NCBI RefSeq assembly: GCF_003258835.1
Contig: NZ_NPEV01000047.1
Coordinates: 1 to 41,243 of the forward strand
DNA: 41,243 bases
Reading direction: 5' to 3'
Source of the DNA: Rhodobium orientis
GTDB lineage: Bacteria; Pseudomonadota; Alphaproteobacteria; Rhizobiales; Rhodobiaceae
Shown: positions 33,623 through 41,243 of the stretch, piece after piece
How positions within the stretch are numbered: position 1 is the first letter of the stretch
Layout of the letters: every line of letters starts with the position of its first letter
Translations under genes and position numbers: made by a program
The notes under the pieces: generated by a model
Told to the model about the DNA's origin: nothing
Seen by the model: the letters and a program-made list of their open reading frames with translations, nothing else
Databases searched by the model: none

Positions 33623-34579
33623 ATGAGCGCTGAAAGTTCCAAACAAGCCGCGATTTATTCGCACCGCCATCTCCTCGGCATCGAGCGATTGACGCCTGAG
33701 GAGATCGTCACCCTTCTCGACCTCGCCGATGAGGCGGTCGGCGTCAGCCGGCAGGTGGAAAAGAAGAAGGCGGTGTTGCGCGGGCGCACCCAGATCAACC
33801 TGTTCTTCGAGGCCTCGACCCGGACCCAGTCGTCCTTCGAGATTGCGGGAAAGCGTCTCGGCGCCGACGTCATGAACATGTCGGTCGCTTCCTCCTCGGT
33901 GAAGAAGGGCGAGACCCTGATCGACACCGCGGCGACGCTGAACGCCATGCATCCGGACCTTCTGGTCGTGCGCCACCACGCCGCCGGTGCGGTCGCACTG
34001 CTGGCCAGGAAGACCGAATGCTCGGTCGTCAATGCCGGCGACGGCGCCCACGAGCATCCGACCCAGGCGCTGCTCGATGCGCTGACCATCCGCCGCAACC
34101 TCGGCCGGATAGAGGGCCTCACGGTGGCGATCTGCGGCGACATCCTGCATTCCCGCGTCGCGCGCTCCAACATCCTCCTGTTGTCCGCCCTCAACGCCCG
34201 GGTCCGTGTGGTGGCGCCGCCGACGCTGCTGCCGGTCGGCATCGAGAACATGGTGCCGGAAGTCTTCACCTCCATGAAGGAGGGCCTGAAGGATGCCGAC
34301 GTCGTCATGATGCTGCGCCTGCAGCGCGAGCGCATGAGCGGCTCCTTCATCCCGTCGGTGCGCGAGTATTTCCGCTACTACGGGCTCGACCAGGAAAAGC
34401 TCGACTACGCCAAGCCGGGCGCCCTTGTCATGCATCCGGGGCCGATGAACCGCGGCGTGGAAATCGACCCGGCGATCGCCGACGGACCGCAGAGCGTCAT
34501 CAACGAGCAGGTCGAGATGGGCGTTGCCGTGCGCATGGCCGTCCTGGAGGCCCTCGCCGCCCACCTGCCGAACCGCTGA
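33623..34579 (+). CDS. pyrB: Aspartate carbamoyltransferase catalytic subunit
   Basis: A 318-residue ATCase catalytic chain, which carries out the second step of pyrimidine synthesis: carbamoyl phosphate plus aspartate to carbamoyl aspartate. The carbamoyl-phosphate motif STRTQSSFE (65-73) is present, followed by SVKKGE with the active-site lysine near 94, HHAAGAV, and [17 protein letters not shown]. The aspartate-binding MMLRLQRER and [11 protein letters not shown] segments complete the active site. It is followed after 17 bp by a pyrC-like gene. A paired inactive PyrC is known to be needed for assembly of ATCase in some bacteria, and this pair fits. Confidence 0.95.
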   Translation: MSAESSKQAAIYSHRHLLGIERLTPEEIVTLLDLADEAVGVSRQVEKKKAVLRGRTQINLFFEASTRTQSSFEIAGKRLGADVMNMSVASSSVKKGETLIDTAATLNAMHPDLLVVRHHAAGAVALLARKTECSVVNAGDGAHEHPTQALLDALTIRRNLGRIEGLTVAICGDILHSRVARSNILLLSALNARVRVVAPPTLLPVGIENMVPEVFTSMKEGLKDADVVMMLRLQRERMSGSFIPSVREYFRYYGLDQEKLDYAKPGALVMHPGPMNRGVEIDPAIADGPQSVINEQVEMGVAVRMAVLEALAAHLPNR

Positions 34580-34596
34580 CCCCAGCGAGGACAATG

Positions 34597-35901
34597 ATGG
34601 CCGATAGCAACAAGCCGACGGTTCTGAAGGGTGGGCGCATCGTCGATCCGGCGCGCAATGTCGACGCCGTCGGCGACCTCATCATCATCGACGGGCGCAT
34701 CGCCGCGACCGAGATTGGCGGCAACGAAAGCTATCCGGGCACCTTCGAGACCATCGACTGCCGGGGCGCCGTCGTCGCGCCGGGCCTCGTCGACATGCGC
34801 GTCTTCGTCGGCGAGCCGGGCTTCGAGCACCGCGAGACGCTCGCCTCGGCGAGCCAGGCGGCCGCGGCCGGCGGCATCACCACCATCGTCACCATGCCGG
34901 ACACCGAGCCGCCCATCGACGAGCCGGCCCTCGTCGACTTCGTCCACCGGCGCGCCCGCGACACCGCCATCGTCAACGTCCACCCGATGGCGGCCCTGAC
35001 CAAGGGCCTCGCCGGCGTGGAGATGGCCGAACTCGGCCTGTTGCGCGAGGCCGGCGCGGTCGCCTTCACCGACGGGCGCCACACCGTCACCAATGCCAGC
35101 GTGATGCGCCGCATCCTGACCTATGCGCAGAGCGTCGACGGCCTCATCGTCCACCACACCGAGGATCCGGACCTTGCCCGCGCCGGCGTCATGAACGAGG
35201 GCGAGACGGCGACCCGGCTCGGCCTCGGCGGTGTGCCGCGCGAGGCGGAGATCATCGTCGTCGAACGCGACCTCAGGCTCGTGGCGCTGACCGGCGGGCG
35301 CTACCACGCCGCCCAGATCTCCTGCGCCGACTCGGCTGCCGCCATCGCCGCGGCCAAGGGACGCGGGCTCGGGGTCACCGCCGGCGTCTCGATCAACCAT
35401 CTCACCCTTAATGAGAACGACATCGGCGCCTACCGCACCTTCTTCAAGATGTCGCCGCCGCTGCGCTCCGAGGACGACCGCATGGCAATGGTCGCGGCCC
35501 TTGCAGACGGCACCATCGACGTCGTCGTCTCCAGCCACGATCCCCAGGACGTGGAGACCAAGCGCCACCCCTTCGCCGAGGCCGCCGACGGCGCCATCGG
35601 CCTGGAAACCCTGCTTCCGGCGATCCTGCGCCTCGTCCATTCCGGCGACATCGAGCTTTCGACGGCGATCCGCGCCCTGTCGACGCGGCCGGCCGAGATC
35701 CTCGGCATCGAAGCCGGCACGCTGCGCACCGGCGCGCGCGCCGACGTCGTCGTCTTTGCCCCCGACACGCCCTGGATCCTCGACGAGACGAAGATGCGGT
35801 CGAGGGCCAAGAACACGCCCTTCGAGGGCGCCCGCTTCCAGGGCCGGGTGCTGCGCACGATGGTTGCAGGGCAAACCAGATATACCTACTCTGACACGTA
35901 A
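34597..35901 (+). CDS. pyrC: Dihydroorotase-like protein lacking metal ligands (pseudo-PyrC)
   Basis: A 434-residue amidohydrolase-fold protein of the PyrC family. In active enzymes strand 1 ends D-x-H-x-H-x-R-E-P-G. Here the same place reads [10 protein letters not shown] (66-75), so both metal-binding histidines are replaced, and the catalytic D-H-A-P-H near the end is S-S-H-D-P-Q (312-317), so the aspartate is gone too. The protein is otherwise full length and well formed, as in the non-catalytic PyrC homologues (pyrC' or pyrX) that associate with ATCase in Pseudomonas. ATG 34597 is preferred to the one 3 bp upstream because GAGG lies 6 bp before it. A separate active dihydroorotase is expected elsewhere in the genome. 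Confidence 0.88.
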   Translation: MADSNKPTVLKGGRIVDPARNVDAVGDLIIIDGRIAATEIGGNESYPGTFETIDCRGAVVAPGLVDMRVFVGEPGFEHRETLASASQAAAAGGITTIVTMPDTEPPIDEPALVDFVHRRARDTAIVNVHPMAALTKGLAGVEMAELGLLREAGAVAFTDGRHTVTNASVMRRILTYAQSVDGLIVHHTEDPDLARAGVMNEGETATRLGLGGVPREAEIIVVERDLRLVALTGGRYHAAQISCADSAAAIAAAKGRGLGVTAGVSINHLTLNENDIGAYRTFFKMSPPLRSEDDRMAMVAALADGTIDVVVSSHDPQDVETKRHPFAEAADGAIGLETLLPAILRLVHSGDIELSTAIRALSTRPAEILGIEAGTLRTGARADVVVFAPDTPWILDETKMRSRAKNTPFEGARFQGRVLRTMVAGQTRYTYSDT

Positions 35902-35921
35902 CAGTCCTTAGGGGTCCGGCC

Positions 35922-36536
35922 ATGACCGACATCCTCTCCTGGTCCCTTCCCTGGCCGCACATGGCGATCGCCCTTGTCTTTGGTTATCTCCTGGGCTCGA
36001 TCCCCTTCGGCCTGATCTTCACCCGGCTGTTCGGCCTCGGCGACATCCGCGCCATCGGCTCCGGCAATATCGGCGCCACCAACGTGCTGAGGACCGGCAA
36101 CAAGGGCGTTGCATTCCTGACGCTCCTTGGCGACGTGCTGAAGGGAACGGTGGCCGCGGCCATCGCCGCCGAATGGTCGTTCGAGGCGGCCATGGTCGCC
36201 GGCCTCGGCGCCTTTCTGGGGCACCTCTACCCGGTCTGGCTGGGATTCCGCGGCGGCAAGGGGATCGCCACCTTCATCGGCGTGCTCCTCGGCCTTTCCT
36301 GGCCGATAGCCGTCGCCTTTTGCGCCATCTGGCTGGTGGTCGCACTGATCACGCGGTTCTCCTCGCTGTCGGCGCTCGTCGCCAGCGCGCTGACCCCGGT
36401 GGTGGCCCTGGGGTTCAACCAGCCGAAACTGGCCGTCTTCACGGTGGTCCTAGCCCTTCTTGCCTGGTTCAAGCACCGGACCAACATCGCCCGGCTGGTG
36501 TCCGGCACCGAGCCCAAGATCGGTGCCCGGTCGTAA
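35922..36536 (+). CDS. plsY: Glycerol-3-phosphate acyltransferase PlsY
   Basis: A 204-residue membrane enzyme with about five helices that acylates glycerol-3-phosphate from acyl-phosphate in phospholipid synthesis. The three conserved motifs are visible: [33 protein letters not shown] (motif 1), [18 protein letters not shown] (motif 2) and the C-terminal [19 protein letters not shown] (motif 3). Length normal. It follows pyrC by 20 bp and precedes dprA by 18 bp, a gene order common in Rhizobiales. Confidence 0.95.
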   Translation: MTDILSWSLPWPHMAIALVFGYLLGSIPFGLIFTRLFGLGDIRAIGSGNIGATNVLRTGNKGVAFLTLLGDVLKGTVAAAIAAEWSFEAAMVAGLGAFLGHLYPVWLGFRGGKGIATFIGVLLGLSWPIAVAFCAIWLVVALITRFSSLSALVASALTPVVALGFNQPKLAVFTVVLALLAWFKHRTNIARLVSGTEPKIGARS

Positions 36537-36554
36537 CCCCCATGGGATGAGCGC

Positions 36555-37706
36555 ATGAGCGAGGACGGGCCGGACAGAAAGCAGAGTTCCATCCGGCTCA
36601 CCGATGCCCAGCGGCTCGCCTGGCTGCGGCTCATCCGCTCGGAGAACATCGGCCCGGCAACGTTCCGCAGCCTCGTCAACCACTACGGCTCGGCGACCGA
36701 GGCTTTGGAGGCCCTGCCGGAGCTCTCCCGCCGGGGCGGCGCCAAGCGGCGCATCCGGATCTGCTCGCAGATCGATGCGGAGGACGAGCTGGACCGCTGC
36801 AACGCCCTCGGCGCCCGCTTCGTCGCCCTCGGCGAGCCGGACTATCCCCGCCTCCTGCGCTTCATCGACGCGCCGCCGCCGCTCCTTGCCGTCATCGGCG
36901 ATGCGACACCGCTCGCCGGCAACGCGGTCGCCATCGTCGGTGCCCGCAACGCTTCCATCGCCGGCTGCAAGATCGCGGCAAAGCTGGCCGGCGAACTCGC
37001 CGCCGCCGACCTCGTCATCGTCTCCGGGCTCGCCCGCGGCATCGACACCGCCGCCCACAAGGCGAGCATCGAGACCGGCACGGTCGCCGTGCTCGCCGGT
37101 GGCCTCGACCACATCTACCCGCCGGAGAACGAGGACCTCTATCGCGCCATCGTCAACGCCGGCGGCGCCATCGTCAGCGAGATGCCCTTCGGCTGGGCGC
37201 CGCGCGCCCGCGACTTCCCGCGCCGCAACCGTCTGATTTCAGGGCTCTCCTATGGCGTCGTCGTCGTCGAGGCCTCACGCCGGTCGGGCGCGCTCCACAC
37301 CGCCCGCTTCGCCCTGGAACAGGGCCGCGAAGTGTTCGCCGCTCCGGGCTCGATGCTCGATCCGCGCACGGAAGGCTGCAACCGGCTGATCAAGGACGGC
37401 GCCACCATGGTGCTTTCCGTCGGCGACATCCTCACAGCCCTGTCGCCGGTGATCGATTCGGGTGGCCCGGCCTTCGATACGTCGGTGGAAGAGCCGGGGT
37501 CCGACACCCCCTTCCCGATCTCCGAGCCGGACGACGCGACGCGGCAACAGATCGTCGATGCGCTGGGTACGACGCCCGTCACCGTCGACGACATCGTCCG
37601 CCACACCGGCCTGTCCGTTGCCGCCGTGCGGATCGTGCTGATCGAACTGGAGGTCGCCGGCCGGCTGGAGCGCCACGGCGCGCAGAAAGTGTCGCTGGTC
37701 TACTGA
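36555..37706 (+). CDS. dprA: DNA-processing protein DprA (Smf)
   Basis: A 383-residue protein that binds single-stranded DNA and loads RecA in natural transformation and related recombination. A SAM-like N-terminal domain (AWLRLIRSENIGPATFRSLVNHYGS) is followed by the Rossmann-type core with VGARNASIAGC, IVSGLARGIDTAAHKASIETGTVAVLAGGLDHIYPPEN, FPRRNRLISGLSYGVVVVEASRRSGALHTARFALEQGREVFAAPGS and EGCNRLIKDGA. A C-terminal winged-helix domain (about 320-383) is also typical. No obvious competence genes lie nearby. Confidence 0.95.
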   Translation: MSEDGPDRKQSSIRLTDAQRLAWLRLIRSENIGPATFRSLVNHYGSATEALEALPELSRRGGAKRRIRICSQIDAEDELDRCNALGARFVALGEPDYPRLLRFIDAPPPLLAVIGDATPLAGNAVAIVGARNASIAGCKIAAKLAGELAAADLVIVSGLARGIDTAAHKASIETGTVAVLAGGLDHIYPPENEDLYRAIVNAGGAIVSEMPFGWAPRARDFPRRNRLISGLSYGVVVVEASRRSGALHTARFALEQGREVFAAPGSMLDPRTEGCNRLIKDGATMVLSVGDILTALSPVIDSGGPAFDTSVEEPGSDTPFPISEPDDATRQQIVDALGTTPVTVDDIVRHTGLSVAAVRIVLIELEVAGRLERHGAQKVSLVY

Positions 37707-37743
37707 GCGGAGCACCGGGAGGAGAATCGGGACCCTGCCGCAC

Positions 37744-37802
37744 CCGGGCCGGGACAGCCCGGTTGTACTACCTGAACATTGTATTTCGATTTTTGTACAA
37801 CC
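37744..37802. terminator. Hairpin and GGTTGTAC inverted repeat after dprA
   Basis: CCGGGC/GCCCGG (37744-37749 and 37757-37762) forms a short stem 38 bp after the dprA stop. Overlapping its end, GGTTGTAC (37761-37768) and GTACAACC (37795-37802) form a perfect 8-bp inverted repeat around an AT-rich 26-nt loop. The structure lies between convergent dprA and the 64-residue gene and could terminate both, although no classic T-run is present. Confidence 0.4.
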
Positions 37803-37810
37803 AACCGCAA

Positions 37811-38005
37811 TCAGGAGGCAGTGTTGGAGGCCTTCGGCATCGGCCGGATGGAGATGGTCTGCGCCGCCGCCTCTTCTCGGGCGATGTCGAGCAGATAGGC
37901 GAGCATGTTGAGGTCGGCAGTCGCCGCCATGTTGCGCAGCTCCGCGCACATGTTTTCAATGTAAAGGGCGGTATCCGCCTGCGAGGCTTCGATACGGGCA
38001 CTCAT
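37811..38005 (-). CDS. Small conserved-looking hypothetical protein (64 residues)
   Basis: A 64-residue acidic-to-neutral helical protein. Residues 8-47 form one long amphipathic stretch (DTALYIENMCAELRNMAATADLNMLAYLLDIAREEAA) with two cys/met-rich turns, then a short tail (PMPKASNTAS). The ATG at 38005 was chosen over an in-frame start 123 bp upstream because the upstream extension has no protein-like character. Immediately upstream a five-codon reading frame (ATG at 38019) ends in TGA overlapping this ATG. The protein pattern resembles small conserved proteins of Rhizobiales lying near topA, but I cannot give a function. It faces dprA and topA from the opposite strand. Confidence 0.7.
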   Translation of the reverse strand: MSARIEASQADTALYIENMCAELRNMAATADLNMLAYLLDIAREEAAAQTISIRPMPKASNTAS

Positions 38006-38346
38006 GAACCGTGTTGCATCTCCGTTGCGGGGATGGCAGACGAACGCCACGCCCTTAGATACCGGCCCAAGCGCACAACCTGACGTCACGGGTGCCGGAT
38101 GCAACGAATTGTATCCGAAGGGATGCATTTTATCAAATTAAACGTATTGGTTGTATCGAGGCGAGGAAACGGCACCCGACCTCCCCGGCTATTGCGCGCC
38201 GCTTTCGGTTTCCTATTTGACTTCGTGACGGTGATTCACGATTTTTCTGGACGAGGTCGGGGGTTCGTCTCTACACACGGGCACCCTCGGGCAGGCCTCC
38301 AATCACCGGCCCGACCCCTTATAACGCCCTGTTTTTGCGGAAATCC
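38006..38346. other. AT-rich divergent intergenic region before topA
   Basis: No gene seen. The stretch 38101-38160 is notably AT-rich for this genome and contains two TTGTAT words (38109-38114, 38151-38156) and an ATTTTATCAAATTAAACG segment. It must hold promoters for topA and for the 64-residue gene. No consensus pair could be fixed with confidence. Confidence 0.45.
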
Positions 38347-40992
38347 ATGCGCGTCGTCATCGTCGAATCGCCCGCCAAGGCGAAAACGATCAACAAATAT
38401 CTCGGCTCCGATTATCAGGTCATGGCCTCCTTCGGCCATGTCCGGGACCTGCCGGCAAAGGACGGATCCGTCGATCCGGACAACGACTTTTCCATGACCT
38501 GGGAAGTCGACGGCAAGGCCAACAAGAGGTTGAGCGAGATTGCAAAGGCGGTCAAATCGTCCGACGGCCTGATCCTCGCAACCGACCCGGATCGCGAGGG
38601 CGAGGCGATCTCCTGGCATGTGTTGCAGGTGCTGAAGGCCAAGAAGGTGCTGAAGGACCAGCCGGTCGAGCGCGTCGTCTTCAACGCCGTGACGAAATCG
38701 GCGATCACCGATGCGATGGCAAAGCCCCGTGCGATCGACGTACCCCTGGTCGATGCCTATCTGGCGCGCCGGGCGCTGGACTACCTCGTCGGCTTCACCC
38801 TGTCGCCGGTGCTCTGGCGCAAGCTGCCGGGCGCGCGATCCGCCGGCCGCGTCCAGTCCGTGGCGCTGCGCCTCGTCTGCGACCGCGAGCGCGAGATCGA
38901 GTCCTTCGTTGCCCAGGAATACTGGAGCCTCATCGCCCATCTGAAAAGCGTGGCCGGAGACGCTTTCGAGGCGCGCATCGTCGGCGCCGACGGCAAGAAG
39001 ATCACCCGTCTCGACATCGGCTCGGAAGCCCAGGCGATGGACCTGAAGGCCCACCTGGAGCGCGCGACCTTCACCGTGCGCTCGGTCGAGGCCAAGCCGA
39101 CAAAACGCAACCCGCAGCCGCCTTTCACCACCTCGACGCTGCAGCAGGAGGCCTCGCGCAAGCTCGGCTTTGCCGCCCAGCGCACCATGCAGATCGCCCA
39201 GCGGCTCTATGAGGGCATCGACATGGGTGGCGAGACCGTCGGCCTCATCACCTATATGCGGACCGACGGCGTGCAGATTGCGCCGGAAGCGATTTCCGGT
39301 GCCCGCGGCGTCATCGAGGCCGACTACGGCGCCCGCTACGTGCCCGAAAAGGCGCGCTTTTATTCCACCAAAGCCAAGAACGCCCAGGAGGCCCACGAGG
39401 CGATCCGCCCGACAGATCTCCGGCGCCGGCCGAAGGACGTGTCCAGGTTCCTCGATGCCGAACAGGCAAAGCTCTACGACCTCGTCTGGAAGCGCACGGT
39501 CGCCAGCCAGATGCAGTCGGCCGAGATCGAGCGCACCACGGTCGACATCGACGCCGTCGACGGCACCCGCGCCGCAATCGTGCGTGCTACCGGCCAGGTC
39601 ATGCGCTTCGACGGGTTCCTCGCCCTCTACCAGGAAGGCAAGGACGACGAGGAGGACGAGGAGAGCCGCCGGCTGCCGAAGCTCGCCTCGGGCGAAAAAC
39701 CGAGCCGGGAAAAGATCGTCGCCAGCCAGCACTTCACCGAGCCGCCGCCGCGCTTCACCGAAGCGACCCTCATCAAGAAGATGGAAGAGCTCGGCATCGG
39801 CCGGCCGTCGACCTACACCTCCACCCTCACCGTGCTGCGCGACCGGGAATATGTCCGGCTCGACAAGAAGCGCCTGGTGCCGGAGGACAAGGGCCGGCTC
39901 GTCACCGCGTTCCTGGAAAGCTTCTTCAAGCGCTATGTCGAGTACGACTTCACGGCGGGCCTTGAGGAAGAGCTCGACCGCATCTCCGCCGACGAACTCG
40001 ACTGGAAGGAGGTGCTCCGCGATTTCTGGCGCAACTTCTCCGGCGCCGTCGACGAGATCAAGGACCTTCGCGTCTCCGAGGTGCTCGACGCGCTCAACGA
40101 GATCCTCGGTCCGCACATTTTCCCGGCAAAGGAAGACGGCACCGACCCGCGCGCCTGTCCGCAATGCGACGACGGCCGCCTCAGCCTGAAGGTCGGCCGC
40201 TATGGCGCCTTCATTGGCTGCTCCAACTATCCCGAATGCCGCTTCACCCGCCAGCTCGTGGAAGGAAACGGCGAGGACGGCGCGGCGGCCCAGACCGGCC
40301 CGCGCGAACTCGGCACCGATCCCGAAACCGGCGAGATGGTGACGCTCCGCGACGGCCGCTTCGGCCCCTACATCCAGCTCGGCGAGGGCGACAAGCCGAA
40401 ACGCGCGACCATCCCGAAAGGCTGGGACGTCGCCGCCATGGATCTGGAAAAAGCGCTGCGGCTGCTGCGCCTGCCGCGCGAGGTCGGACCGCATCCGGAA
40501 ACCGGCCAGATGATCAGCGCCGGCATCGGCCGCTACGGCCCCTTCGTCCAGCACGAACGCACCTACGCCAACCTGGACAATGTCGACGAGGTGTTCACCG
40601 TCGGCCTCAACCGCGCCGTCTCCCTGATCGCGGAAAAGCAGGCCAAGGGCGGGCGCGGCAGAGGCGCCGCCGTTCTGAAGGAACTCGGCGAGCACCCCGA
40701 CGCCGGCGGCCCGATCACCGTGCGCGACGGCCGCTATGGGCCTTACGTCAACCACGGCAAGGTCAACGCCACCCTGCCGAAGGACGCAAAGCCGGAGGAC
40801 GTCACCCTGGAACAGGCCGTTGAGATGATCACGGCCAAGGCCGGCAAGGCACCGGCAAAGAAGAAGCCGGCCGCAAAAAAATCGGCGGCCAAGAAGGCGG
40901 CCACGAAGAAGGCCGCCGCCAAGAAGCCGACGGCCAAGAAATCGACCGCCAAGAAAAAGGCCGCGGACGAGGACGAAACCGCGCCCTTCTGA
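38347..40992 (+). CDS. topA: DNA topoisomerase I (type IA)
   Basis: An 881-residue type IA topoisomerase that relaxes negative supercoils. The TOPRIM domain starts MRVVIVESPAKAKTINKYLG and has the acidic triad DPDREGE (80-86). The catalytic tyrosine is in GLITYMRTDG (Tyr303). FIGCSNYPECRFTRQL with CPQC before it is a tetracysteine zinc motif near residue 600-635, followed by three or four topoisomerase C-terminal repeats, each ending like DGRFGPYIQLGEG, IGRYGPFVQHERTYA and DGRYGPYVNHGKVNA. The last 45 or so residues are a low-complexity Lys/Ala tail (repeated AAKK) ending DETAPF, common in alphaproteobacterial TopA. ATG 38347 is preferred over a TTG 12 bp upstream. Confidence 0.97.
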   Translation: MRVVIVESPAKAKTINKYLGSDYQVMASFGHVRDLPAKDGSVDPDNDFSMTWEVDGKANKRLSEIAKAVKSSDGLILATDPDREGEAISWHVLQVLKAKKVLKDQPVERVVFNAVTKSAITDAMAKPRAIDVPLVDAYLARRALDYLVGFTLSPVLWRKLPGARSAGRVQSVALRLVCDREREIESFVAQEYWSLIAHLKSVAGDAFEARIVGADGKKITRLDIGSEAQAMDLKAHLERATFTVRSVEAKPTKRNPQPPFTTSTLQQEASRKLGFAAQRTMQIAQRLYEGIDMGGETVGLITYMRTDGVQIAPEAISGARGVIEADYGARYVPEKARFYSTKAKNAQEAHEAIRPTDLRRRPKDVSRFLDAEQAKLYDLVWKRTVASQMQSAEIERTTVDIDAVDGTRAAIVRATGQVMRFDGFLALYQEGKDDEEDEESRRLPKLASGEKPSREKIVASQHFTEPPPRFTEATLIKKMEELGIGRPSTYTSTLTVLRDREYVRLDKKRLVPEDKGRLVTAFLESFFKRYVEYDFTAGLEEELDRISADELDWKEVLRDFWRNFSGAVDEIKDLRVSEVLDALNEILGPHIFPAKEDGTDPRACPQCDDGRLSLKVGRYGAFIGCSNYPECRFTRQLVEGNGEDGAAAQTGPRELGTDPETGEMVTLRDGRFGPYIQLGEGDKPKRATIPKGWDVAAMDLEKALRLLRLPREVGPHPETGQMISAGIGRYGPFVQHERTYANLDNVDEVFTVGLNRAVSLIAEKQAKGGRGRGAAVLKELGEHPDAGGPITVRDGRYGPYVNHGKVNATLPKDAKPEDVTLEQAVEMITAKAGKAPAKKKPAAKKSAAKKAATKKAAAKKPTAKKSTAKKKAADEDETAPF

Positions 40993-41033
40993 GGCTTCCG
41001 GCAGCGTGATTGACCGTCTTTTGGCGCTTTACC

Positions 41034-41068
41034 GCGCCCCGGGGCTTGTCTGCGAACGGCCGGGGCGC
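41034..41068 (+). terminator. GC-rich inverted repeat between topA and rnr
   Basis: GCGCCCCGG (41034-41042) and CCGGGGCGC (41060-41068) form a perfect 9-bp stem with a 17-nt loop 42 bp after the topA stop. No T-run follows directly, so it may be only a partial terminator before the next gene. Confidence 0.4.
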
Positions 41069-41164
41069 CACATTTCCGGTAACCCCGCCCCCTGAACGGC
41101 GAAAGCACCGGTCCGCCCGGCGCCCGTCCGCCGGGCTCATATTTGTTTTCGACCGGAACCCCCG

Positions 41165-41243
41165 ATGCCACGCCCCAAGAAGACGGCAGCGCGAAAGACC
41201 GCCGCCACCCTGCCCTCCCGCGAGGACGTCCTCGCCTTCCTCG
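41165..41243 (+). CDS. rnr: Start of ribonuclease R (partial, runs off the window)
   Basis: The ATG at 41165 opens a frame M-P-R-P-K-K-T-A-A-R-K-T-A-A followed by LPSREDVLAFL. A basic Ala/Lys start and a L-P-(S/T)-R-E-(D/E)-(V/I)-L-x-F segment match the N-terminus of alphaproteobacterial RNase R, which typically follows topA. Only 26 residues are visible, so this is a context-supported assignment. Confidence 0.65.
   Translation, partial: MPRPKKTAARKTAATLPSREDVLAFL

Noticed and set aside
38006-38128. N-terminal extension of the 64-residue protein by 41 residues.
   Set aside because: The extension has no protein-like pattern and lies in AT-rich regulatory DNA; ATG 38005 fits better.
38236-40755. 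Very long open frame antisense to topA (more than 800 codons).
   Set aside because: High GC and regular codon use of topA create long open antisense frames; its composition is not protein-like and topA motifs are intact.
40850-40980. Lys/Ala-rich repetitive DNA at the end of topA considered as a tandem repeat element.
   Set aside because: It is the known low-complexity basic tail of alphaproteobacterial TopA and stays in frame to the stop codon.
41006-41095. Short GTG-started frame of 29 residues between topA and rnr.
   Set aside because: No ribosome site, it spans the inverted repeat at 41034-41068, and its length is compatible with chance.
1-41243. CRISPR arrays, tRNA/rRNA genes, prophage or attachment sites.
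   Set aside because: No regularly spaced direct repeats, no tRNA-like cloverleaf or rRNA segment, and no phage structural or integrase genes were noticed while reading both strands.

Overview
The window is GC-rich chromosomal DNA from an alphaproteobacterium, most likely of the order Hyphomicrobiales (Rhizobiales). This rests on established gene-order patterns: metC divergent from an aapJQMP amino-acid ABC operon, a pyrB-pyrC-plsY-dprA-topA-rnr cluster, an EcfG-type general-stress promoter (GGAAC-N17-CGTT), and long four-gene Aap-type permeases. No rRNA, tRNA, CRISPR array, prophage or complete insertion sequence was seen. Only the tail of an IS630-like transposase touches the left edge.

Layout. 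1-5.5 kb: IS630-like remnant, an SDR oxidoreductase (minus) and a capsule block of two tandem KpsS-like proteins followed by a KpsC-like protein whose N-terminal glycosyltransferase module is eroded. 5.5-7.2 kb: a secreted protein of unknown function behind an EcfG-type promoter, a strong terminator, and an orphan ChrR-like cupin protein without the zinc ligands of the ChrR anti-sigma domain. 7.5-10.3 kb: cysK-alaX-sseA, a sulfur/amino-acid housekeeping run. 10.3-17.1 kb: aapJQMP plus an unknown fifth gene (minus) and divergent metC. A palindromic intergenic repeat follows metC. 17.3-18.5 kb: a secreted unknown protein and a cysteine-rich ArsR/SmtB-type regulator with a Fur-like palindrome upstream. 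18.7-25.5 kb (minus): a coherent uptake-and-catabolism cluster in the transcription order TAXI-type TRAP binding protein, fused TRAP permease, universal stress protein, class III aminotransferase, and BKACE (beta-keto acid cleavage enzyme, DUF849).

25.8-33.3 kb: mixed accessory and housekeeping genes: AbrB-type membrane protein, TPR-methyltransferase, CWC cysteine-rich protein, UPF0173 metallo-hydrolase, serine beta-lactamase-like hydrolase, ruvX overlapping an AEC transporter, and an AidB-like acyl-CoA dehydrogenase. 33.6-41.2 kb: pyrB, a pyrC whose metal-binding histidines are gone (probably a structural pseudo-dihydroorotase), plsY, dprA, a 64-residue unknown gene on the minus strand in an AT-rich island, topA, and the start of rnr.

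The best candidate for an undescribed system is the TAXI-TRAP / USP / aminotransferase / BKACE cluster. Its parts fit import of an amino acid, transamination to a beta-keto acid, and cleavage with acetyl-CoA. The second is the capsule block with duplicated KpsS and one-module KpsC, which implies a non-standard Kdo-type lipid linker. All functions are read from protein motifs by eye; no database search was run.
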